Part shown: in pieces, positions 12,147-18,094 of the stretch
How positions within the stretch are numbered: the stretch's first letter is position 1
Layout: the number at the start of each line of letters is the position of its first letter
Assembly: GCA_045586185.1 (NCBI GenBank)
Contig: JAZMZV010000269.1
Location: 1-18,094 of the forward strand
Direction: 5' to 3'
DNA: 18,094 nt
Source: RUG11551 sp045586185
GTDB lineage: Bacteria > Planctomycetota > Planctomycetia > Pirellulales > Thermoguttaceae
Made by a program: the position numbers and the translations under genes
Notes under the pieces: model-generated
Seen by the model: the letters and a program-made list of their open reading frames with translations, nothing else
The model's database searches: none
Told to the model about the DNA's origin: nothing

Positions 12147-15100
12147 CTATTCCGTTTTGGAATCTTCCGTTCCCTTCGATTCTGGAACATACGTAACCAA
12201 CTTGGAATCGTCGATTTTGCCAGCGAGAAGCTGATGAGCTTGTTCAAAAGATACGCTCATGTGATTCCCATAGTTGAGCTGAAGGAATTTGAGGTTTTTT
12301 CCATACCAAACGCAAATACGCCCATTACCGACAAGACGAAAATCGCATGAAGTATTATTCCATCGGGCAATTGGTTTTAATTCGTACTGCAGTTCAAATA
12401 CCCAAGAAGATAGTCCGCCATTAAAATGCAAATAGTTTTGTCTGTTATAGAGTAATGAACGATATGATTTGTACTGCGGGGTGTCAAATTCAAATGCCTC
12501 TTTACAAATTCCATCAGGAGTCCAAAGACGCATAGTTCCATCTTCGCTCCACGAGAGAATGTCGCCAGAGCTAAGTTCTATGGCTTGTTTAATAAATCCG
12601 GTATGTCCTTCCAGAACCGCTTTGCAGATTCCGTCAGGAGACCAAAGACGCAAGGCGCAATCCTTAATAATATTATACAATGAATAATCGTAACACCATG
12701 AGAGAATGTCGCCAGAGCTAAGTTCTATGGCTTGTTTAATAAATCCGGTATGCCCTTCCAGAACCGCTTTACGTACGCCATCAGGAGACCAAAGACGCAT
12801 AGTTCCATCATCGCTCCACGAGAGAATATCGCCAGAACCAAGTTCTATTGCACCTTTGACGTTGTCTTTATGTCCATCCAGAACCGACTTACATACGCCT
12901 TCAGGCGTCCACAGGCGCAAGGTTTTCCTGCTCCACGAGAGAATATCGCCAGAACGAAGTTCTTTCACGCCTTCGACCCAGTCTGTATGTCCTTCCAGAA
13001 CCGCTTTACGCACCCCATCAGGAGACCAAACACTCAAAGTGCAATCATTGCCCCAAGAGAGGATATCGCCAGAACGAAGTTCTTTCGCGCCTTTGACCCA
13101 ACCCCCTTCCAGAACCGACTTACATACGCCATCCGGAGACCAAAGACGCAAGGTATTATCCCAGCTCCACGAGAGAATATCGCCAGAACGAAGCTCTATG
13201 GCGTCTATGACGCCGTTTGTATGCCCTTCCAGAACCGCTTTACATACGCCATTCGGAGACCAAAGGCGCAAGGTTGTATCTTTACTCCACGAGAGAATAT
13301 CGCCAGAACGAAGTTCCAGAGCGTTAAAGACCCAGCTTGTATGACCTTCCGAAACAGCTTGTATATTCTCATCAAGAGACCAAAGACGCAAGTTGTCATC
13401 ACAACTACACGTAAGAATGTCGCCTGAATTAAGTTCTATGGCGTTTTTACTGGTAGCAGTATGCCCTTCCAGAACAGATTTACATACGCCATCCGGAGTC
13501 CAAAGACGCAAAGTGTGATCTCCACTCCACGAGAGAATATCGCCAAAACGAAGTTCTATGGCGTTTACGACCCAGTCTGTATGCCCTTCCAGAACCGCTT
13601 TATTTACGCCATCCAGAGAACAAAGACACAAGGTTTTCCCACTCCACGAGAGTATGTCGCCAGAACGAAGTTCTTTGGCGCCGTTGACCCAATGCCCTTC
13701 CAGAACCGCTTTACACTTTCCCTTGGGACCCCAAAGACGCATGGAACTATCTTCACCCCACGAAAGAATATCGCCGGAACGAAGTTCTATGGCGCCTTTG
13801 ACCTTGTCTGTATGTCCTTCCAAAACCGCTTTGCAAGTCAAATCGGGAGACAAGCGACCATCGGGAGACCAGAAACCATTGAAAGACCAGAGCCGCAAGG
13901 TTTTATCAAAGCTCCACGAGAGAATGCCTCCAGAACTAAGTTCTATTGCGCCGTTGATCTTGTCTGTATGTCCTTTCAAAGCCGCTTTACAGATTCCGTC
14001 AGGAGACCAAAGACGCAAGGTGCAATCATTATCATTATAAGATAAATAACTGTAACACCATGAGAGAATGTCGCCTGAACGAAGTTCTATTACGCCATTG
14101 ACGTTGTCTGTATGACCTGTCAGAATCGCTTTACATTTGCCTTCAGGAGACCAAACAATCAACTTGCAATCTTCGCTCCATGAAACAATATCGCCAGAAC
14201 GAAGTTCTTTGGCGCCGTTGACCCTGCCTGCATGTCGTACCCAAACCGCTTTGCATTTGCCGTCAGGAGACCAAAGGCGCAAGGTTCTATCCTTACATTG
14301 GTAGCCTCCACACCACGAGAGAATATCTCCCGAACGAAGTTCTATTGCGCCGCCGATATTGTCTGTATGCCCTTCCAAAACGGCTTTGCAAATCCCGGTT
14401 TTCAAATCCCAAATTTTTAGATATTTGTCATCTGTTGCCCAAGACAAAACATCGCCGTTGGAAAGAAGTATTGCCTGATCGCCAGCATATTCCATCACCT
14501 GTTTACATGGATCGGGCTGGTATTCTTTGGGACGCTTGACTTTATTGAGCCAGAACCAGTCGCAGGGAGATTCGCCTTCTTTCGGATTGAGCCACTGATG
14601 AGCCGCTTGCGTTACAGGACAATTGTCGGCGACTTCGGTTGCAAACTGAAGCATAATCTTGTATGCGGGATTGACTTCACAATCGTGGCGTAAAAAGTGC
14701 GCATTGCAGCAAACTACGTCAAAATAGGCGTCGCTGTCTTTTGAAACTCCTTTTAGAGCGTCTCGGAAAAGAATATAGTCCAGCAAAACGCGTTCTACGT
14801 TACCGTATCGCAGCCGCTTCATCAAGAATGCAAAATCCGACAGAACGCTTGCCGCTTCTTTTGTCATGTTCGCGTTCATCAAATGCGACGGCAGCCAGGT
14901 TAAAAAGTAGCGTTGAACGATATCCGGCTTTTCGTCTGTTCTTGTCGTCCATTTCAGAGCGCTGGATTTGTACAATTCCAGCCCGCGATTGGCAAAATCT
15001 TCTTTTGCATCGTCGGGATAGACGTAGTAATCCCCCGAACAGTCTTGGTCAAAGCAGTAGTCAATAACGCTTTTGTGGAATGGAACGACCGTGTCTTCGT

Positions 15101-16736
15101 CAGTCGAACCGGACTGAATAAAGAACGTACCCAGCGTTTTGAGTCGTTTGTCGAATTCTGAACTGCGGCTGATTCCCAGACAGTATTTCAAAACGGCGCG
15201 AGAGATCGGTTCGCACGACGTTAAAATAAAGCCAAGCATGGGGCGAACGTCGTTTTCATAAACGTCTAAATCGTTGCCGAAAAGACGGTCAAACTGTTTG
15301 TGAATGTACCCAATAACGCCGCTGGGCAAATCGCGAATGTCGTCGATTGTAAACGAGTTTTTCTTCAAATCGCGAAAGACCATTTCCGGATACAGGAACG
15401 TTCCCTCAGATTTTTCCTGAAGGGCGTTAACCAACTCTTCCGAAACGGCTATGTTCATTCCCTCGAATTCGTTGAGAATATAATCTCGAACGTCGCTGAA
15501 GTTTTCTTCTTCCGAAAAATCGATGGGCATAAATTGAGAGAAGTTCCCATTCACCGCGTTGTCTTTATCTCGGGACGTGATGAAGAAGCAAATCCATGGC
15601 GGGAGTCTGTCGAGATTTTGGCTGATAAGCGCTGCGATTTCGTTGCGGTTGTTCTCCGTCGCTTCGTCCAGAGCGTCTACCAGAATCCACTGAGTCGCCC
15701 GTCCCCCGTCGATTTCGTCTGACAATAGATCAACAACCAGCTTTTTAAACAGCGTCTGCTGGTCGTCTGCCAGCCGGTTAAGCTCGTCAGGATTCTCTCT
15801 GAGATAACCCAGTAGCTTTTCCCGATACGCAGAGTTTGCCTGCGCCAGCTGATACGCGACGGATTTAACGAACGTATTCGGGTCGAGCGTTTCCCTCTGG
15901 TTGTATACGATAAAATATGCAGCGCTGATTGCGTAATAGTATCGATAAAGCAGCTCCGCGGCAAATCGGCTCTTTCCGAATCCGGGTCCTTTTTTGAGCC
16001 ACAATACGCGGTCGGATTCAACTCTGACAGCCTGACCGCTTTGAGCGATTTTCCCTTCAAAGAGTTTAAAAAGCGATTCGCGTCCGCAAAATTTATGAAC
16101 TGTTTTGTTCTCGAATTCTTTAGTCTTTTCGTTGTACAGGGTCTGAACGCCGCGGTCAAGCTGCCGCAGCCGATCGTTCATGTTCCACGGTTTGAGCAGT
16201 TTTTTCAGTTCAACCATCTCAACGCCGTAGCGCCAAACGTCATTCTCTTCCAGAGCATTGGCAAGCTCTTCCAGATTTTTGTCAAGCCAGGCTTCGTCAA
16301 TGTTGTCTTCTGTCCAGTGAGAACGCCAGTCCATAAACCGGGTAAACAACTGACGGTTGAGCAGATACGCCGGATACTCGGAATCTTCCAACGCTTCCAG
16401 CTTGACAGGGAACATGTTTCCCCCGCGAACGCCCAGCGCAATGGAAATTTCGTCTCGACAAACGCCGTTGGGTCTCATCGCCTTGCGAGACAGACAGATC
16501 AAAGCGACGTCCGACCACTCGACGCCGTTGTAAATTGCCTTTCGCCAGTCTGAACCTTCTTTGATTTTCTCTCGGTCCAGCCAGACTTCATGACCGCGGC
16601 TTTCCAGATACTCCTTGATTTTGCGAACGACGCTTTCGTTGTTCGGATTTGGATACGGATTCCCGTTTTCGTCCAGCGCGTCGATTTCGTGTCCGTAACT
16701 GATAAAAATTTTCAACGGTTTTGCTGCTTTGTCCAT
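12147..16736 (-). CDS. TIR - NACHT-like STAND NTPase - WD40-repeat protein (NLR-like)
   Basis: This is a 1529-residue multidomain protein. Residues 8-115 form a TIR domain: KIFISYGHE (9-17), RGHEVWLD (47-54), GSDWRKAI (61-68) and GVCRDEIS (91-98), where Glu96 could be the NADase glutamate. Residues 218-560 form a STAND NTPase: P-loop KGPGFGKS (249-256, with Lys in place of the first Gly), Walker B ILVDALDEA (351-359) and FFITSRD (384-390). Residues 560-740 are predicted helical. About 15 WD-like repeats of roughly 40 residues (780-1409) follow, with consensus KAVLEGHTDxV, AIELRSGDILSWS and TLRLWSPDG, then a 120-residue non-repeat tail. TIR-STAND proteins in bacteria are known or suspected anti-phage sensors that deplete NAD on activation; the role here is inferred. 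No partner gene is adjacent and no Shine-Dalgarno is seen. Confidence 0.9.
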   Translation of the reverse strand: MDKAAKPLKIFISYGHEIDALDENGNPYPNPNNESVVRKIKEYLESRGHEVWLDREKIKEGSDWRKAIYNGVEWSDVALICLSRKAMRPNGVCRDEISIALGVRGGNMFPVKLEALEDSEYPAYLLNRQLFTRFMDWRSHWTEDNIDEAWLDKNLEELANALEENDVWRYGVEMVELKKLLKPWNMNDRLRQLDRGVQTLYNEKTKEFENKTVHKFCGRESLFKLFEGKIAQSGQAVRVESDRVLWLKKGPGFGKSRFAAELLYRYYYAISAAYFIVYNQRETLDPNTFVKSVAYQLAQANSAYREKLLGYLRENPDELNRLADDQQTLFKKLVVDLLSDEIDGGRATQWILVDALDEATENNRNEIAALISQNLDRLPPWICFFITSRDKDNAVNGNFSQFMPIDFSEEENFSDVRDYILNEFEGMNIAVSEELVNALQEKSEGTFLYPEMVFRDLKKNSFTIDDIRDLPSGVIGYIHKQFDRLFGNDLDVYENDVRPMLGFILTSCEPISRAVLKYCLGISRSSEFDKRLKTLGTFFIQSGSTDEDTVVPFHKSVIDYCFDQDCSGDYYVYPDDAKEDFANRGLELYKSSALKWTTRTDEKPDIVQRYFLTWLPSHLMNANMTKEAASVLSDFAFLMKRLRYGNVERVLLDYILFRDALKGVSKDSDAYFDVVCCNAHFLRHDCEVNPAYKIMLQFATEVADNCPVTQAAHQWLNPKEGESPCDWFWLNKVKRPKEYQPDPCKQVMEYAGDQAILLSNGDVLSWATDDKYLKIWDLKTGICKAVLEGHTDNIGGAIELRSGDILSWCGGYQCKDRTLRLWSPDGKCKAVWVRHAGRVNGAKELRSGDIVSWSEDCKLIVWSPEGKCKAILTGHTDNVNGVIELRSGDILSWCYSYLSYNDNDCTLRLWSPDGICKAALKGHTDKINGAIELSSGGILSWSFDKTLRLWSFNGFWSPDGRLSPDLTCKAVLEGHTDKVKGAIELRSGDILSWGEDSSMRLWGPKGKCKAVLEGHWVNGAKELRSGDILSWSGKTLCLCSLDGVNKAVLEGHTDWVVNAIELRFGDILSWSGDHTLRLWTPDGVCKSVLEGHTATSKNAIELNSGDILTCSCDDNLRLWSLDENIQAVSEGHTSWVFNALELRSGDILSWSKDTTLRLWSPNGVCKAVLEGHTNGVIDAIELRSGDILSWSWDNTLRLWSPDGVCKSVLEGGWVKGAKELRSGDILSWGNDCTLSVWSPDGVRKAVLEGHTDWVEGVKELRSGDILSWSRKTLRLWTPEGVCKSVLDGHKDNVKGAIELGSGDILSWSDDGTMRLWSPDGVRKAVLEGHTGFIKQAIELSSGDILSWCYDYSLYNIIKDCALRLWSPDGICKAVLEGHTGFIKQAIELSSGDILSWSEDGTMRLWTPDGICKEAFEFDTPQYKSYRSLLYNRQNYLHFNGGLSSWVFELQYELKPIARWNNTSCDFRLVGNGRICVWYGKNLKFLQLNYGNHMSVSFEQAHQLLAGKIDDSKLVTYVPESKGTEDSKTE
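12510..14399 (-). repeat. Tandem array of about 15 WD-repeat units (DNA level)
   Basis: Units of about 111-153 bp, mostly near 120, repeat in frame inside the TIR-STAND gene. On the plus strand the marker CCTTCCAGAACCGC or a close variant occurs near 12607, 12758, 12880, 12992, 13106, 13228, 13353, 13465, 13585, 13696, 13820, 13972, 14121, 14240 and 14368. The framework is nearly constant (GAACGAAGTTCTATGGCG, GAGAGAATATCGCC). Units differ mainly in the codons after GH, at the SWS-x-D position and in loop insertions (units near 12660, 14035 and 14300). Confidence 0.9.
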
Positions 16737-16777
16737 GGCGACGTTGTTTGTAAAAAGTAGAGGAAAAATCTTTTTAT

Positions 16778-16827
16778 TTATATTCCTGAATATAATTGAC
16801 TATACCATCTAGCCAAGTCAATTACAA
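16778..16827 (-). promoter_or_regulatory. Promoter of the TIR-STAND gene with two palindromes
   Basis: On the minus strand, TTGTAA (16827-16822) and TATAGT (16804-16799) are 17 bases apart. AATTGACT (16794-16801) and AGTCAATT (16816-16823) form a perfect 8-base dyad with a 14-base gap that covers the -10 and reaches the -35. Immediately downstream, TTATATTC-CT-GAATATAA (16778-16795) is a second perfect palindrome. Both could be repressor sites. The promoter match is moderate and no regulator is identified. Confidence 0.5.
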
Positions 16828-16983
16828 GGGGGACGCTTTTAAAAAGGAAATCCAGGTTGACTTCCTTATTTTTTTATAACGAAAAAACAGTAAAACGGTA
16901 ACAGAAAAAGCTCTTTTAGCATTGATTGTTCAGTCAGTTAAAAATTGAACGTTGCTATTGAGATTTTCCCTGCCCTGTCCTTC

Positions 16984-17012
16984 TTGACAAAGATGCCGTT
17001 TTCTATTAAAAT
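16984..17012 (+). promoter_or_regulatory. Sigma70-type promoter upstream of the response regulator
   Basis: TTGACA (16984-16989) and TAAAAT (17007-17012) are 17 bases apart. The leader to ATG 17162 would be about 143 bases and includes the hairpin TTCGCC-TGAC-GGCGAA (17059-17074) and the 18-bp repeat shared with 8211-8228. The rest of 16737-17161 holds only the TIR promoter and unassigned AT-rich sequence. A second TATAAT at 17150-17155 lies just before the gene. Confidence 0.65.
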
Positions 17013-17161
17013 GAGAAGAAAATGCGAGGTGGCGAGGCGATTTACGAATGTTTAGGGTTCGCCTGACGGCGAATGCGTAATTCCGCTCCCGTTGGTCGCT
17101 TCATTACCGCCTTCCATTAACCTACGCCTTCTCGCATTGTTCAAAGTCATATAATACTGTC

Positions 17162-17872
17162 ATGAGCGCTAACATCCTGATTATCGAAGACGAATTGCAT
17201 ATCGCAAACGGATTGAAACTCAATCTGGAAGCGGAAGGCTACCAGACTGACCTCGCCGCCGACGGGCAGACGGGGCTGGAACTGGTTCAGAATTCCGACG
17301 AAGGGTACGATTTAATCGTTCTCGATCTGATGCTGCCGGGTATGAGCGGGTATTCCGTTTGCCAGACGCTGCGTCAGCAGGGGTATCTTATGCCGATTTT
17401 GATTCTTTCCGCCCGAACGCTGCCGGAAGACCGCGCTCGCGGGTTCGACGTCGGCGCGAATCAGTATTTAACCAAGCCCTTCGACCTGGACGAGTTCCTC
17501 GCGCGGGTTCGCAACCTGCTGCGGCTGTCTTCAATGCGTCCGGAGCAAACGCAGGAAGAACCCGAGACGTCGTTTACGTTTGGCCCCAATACCGTCAATT
17601 TCAAAACCTTTGAAGCCACCGGCGCATCTGGAGACACCGTCGTTTTAACCGTTCTGGAAATGAAACTGCTCCGGTATTTCATCAAACGGCAGGGAGAAAT
17701 CGTTTCTCGAGAAGAACTTCAAAAAAACGTCTGGGAAATCCCGGCGGAAATGAACACCCGCGCCGTAGACCAGTTTATCCGCCGACTCCGCAAGTACTTC
17801 GAACCCGACCCCGCCAATCCGAAATATTTCGTTACTCTCCGAAACATCGGCTACCGATTCACGCCAGAATGA
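17162..17872 (+). CDS. OmpR/PhoB-family response regulator
   Basis: This 236-residue two-component response regulator has a receiver domain (1-122) with acidic pocket Glu9 and Asp10, phospho-acceptor Asp55 in LIVLDLMLPG, Ser83 in LILSARTLPED and Lys105 in YLTKPFDLDEFLARV. A linker rich in Gln/Glu (124-138) leads to a winged-helix DNA-binding domain (about 140-236), including LTVLEMKLLRYF, the recognition-helix region NTRAVDQFIRRLRKYF and GYRFTPE at the end. It would be phosphorylated by a membrane histidine kinase, which is probably beyond the right edge. The ATG has no Shine-Dalgarno. The stimulus and regulon are unknown. The spacer next to the TIR gene makes mutual regulation possible but unproven. 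Confidence 0.95.
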   Translation: MSANILIIEDELHIANGLKLNLEAEGYQTDLAADGQTGLELVQNSDEGYDLIVLDLMLPGMSGYSVCQTLRQQGYLMPILILSARTLPEDRARGFDVGANQYLTKPFDLDEFLARVRNLLRLSSMRPEQTQEEPETSFTFGPNTVNFKTFEATGASGDTVVLTVLEMKLLRYFIKRQGEIVSREELQKNVWEIPAEMNTRAVDQFIRRLRKYFEPDPANPKYFVTLRNIGYRFTPE

Positions 17873-17873
17873 T

Positions 17874-17957
17874 ATTAATTAGCAATTGTCAATTAGCAAT
17901 TAGCAATTATTGAGGCGCTTTGCGTAAATTGCTAATTGCAAATTGCTAATTGATAAT
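17874..17957. repeat. TTAGCAA heptad hairpin after the response regulator
   Basis: TTAGCAA-type units (17876-17910) face AATTGCT units (17925-17957), forming an imperfect hairpin with arms of over 30 bases. The loop TGAGGCGCTTTGCG (17911-17924) is the reverse complement of the core ACGCAAAGCGCCTCA. It begins 2 bases after the stop codon and has no T-run, so it may protect or end the mRNA without being a classical terminator. Confidence 0.85.
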
Positions 17958-17975
17958 TCTCTCTCAACTTTCCTC

Positions 17976-18006
17976 TTGACAAAAATTCTTTTTTTTGAAA
18001 TAAGAC
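17976..18006 (+). promoter_or_regulatory. Possible promoter for a gene beyond the right edge
   Basis: TTGACA (17976-17981) is a perfect -35. The best -10 is TAAGAC (18001-18006), 19 bases away and weak. No coding sequence begins before the window ends. Confidence 0.35.
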
Positions 18007-18042
18007 GTCTAAGAAAAGGACGAAGGAAAGAGACGCTTTTCT

Positions 18043-18077
18043 ATAATTCCGAATTCCGCATTCCGAATTCCTAATTA
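18043..18077. repeat. AATTCCG heptad array at the right edge
   Basis: Units AATTCCG, AATTCCG, CATTCCG and AATTCCT run in 7-base steps. The array is the reverse complement of the hairpin after pyrH (1931-1958), sharing AATTCGGAATGCGGAATT. It probably continues the pattern of arrays placed just before start codons, because the window ends 17 bases later. Confidence 0.75.
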
Positions 18078-18094
18078 AAAAGCTCCTCCCTCCT

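Noticed and set aside
12510..14399. CRISPR array
   Set aside because: The units are about 120 bp, in frame and protein-coding, with no short repeat/unique spacer alternation and no cas genes.
12469..14420. Long plus-strand open frames across the WD-repeat array
   Set aside because: The repeat unit length is a multiple of three, so antisense frames stay open. Their translations are repetitive, and the minus strand encodes a coherent TIR-STAND-WD40 protein.

Overview
The window looks like chromosomal DNA of a planctomycete, possibly from the Pirellulales/Thermoguttaceae side. This is inference from the gene set and style: pyrH followed by frr, a bifunctional homocysteine methyltransferase/MTHFR, a MoxR ATPase, a small secreted protein ending in a secretin-like domain familiar from planctomycetes, moderate GC, weak or absent Shine-Dalgarno sequences, and long repeat-rich intergenic spacers. 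No phage, integrase or transposase gene is visible.

Layout, left to right. Positions 1-913 hold the Gly/Pro-rich tail of an upstream protein and a LolD/MacB-type ABC ATPase. Positions 1202-2721 hold a housekeeping block: pyrH (UMP kinase), frr (ribosome recycling factor), tRNA-Leu(UAG) and a clear intrinsic terminator. Positions 3030-4855 hold a TatD-like hydrolase and a class-I glutamine-amidotransferase-like protein that lacks its nucleophilic cysteine. On the minus strand follow a secreted thioredoxin-fold protein without CXXC (4983-6107) and the methionine/folate enzyme (6256-8097). Positions 8628-10549 hold a MoxR-type ATPase with a Walker B Glu-to-Gln change and a secreted protein. A minus-strand LsrF-type aldolase/thiolase lies at 10712-11650, and a palindrome cluster at 11801-12064. 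Positions 12147-16736 hold a 1529-residue minus-strand TIR-NTPase-WD40 protein. Positions 17162-17872 hold an OmpR/PhoB-type response regulator.

The best candidate for a notable system is the TIR-STAND-WD40 gene. It combines a TIR effector, a NACHT-like STAND NTPase, a helical linker and about 15 nearly identical WD-like repeats, whose differences fall at a few positions. This is the architecture of NLR-like immune receptors. Its promoter region carries two perfect palindromes. It stands alone, so if it is a defence gene it is a single-gene system.

The second notable layer is intergenic. Almost every spacer carries degenerate tandem heptanucleotides (GGCAGTA/GGCAATA, GGGAATA, GAGTTGC, TTAGCAA, AATTCCG). 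They are often arranged as inverted arms around a recurring core resembling ACGCAAAGCGCCTCAA, and several arrays abut start or stop codons. Different heptads share the same core and architecture, which suggests a modular family of small non-coding elements. A separate cluster of 20-bp REP-like palindromes lies between the TIR gene and the aldolase promoter.
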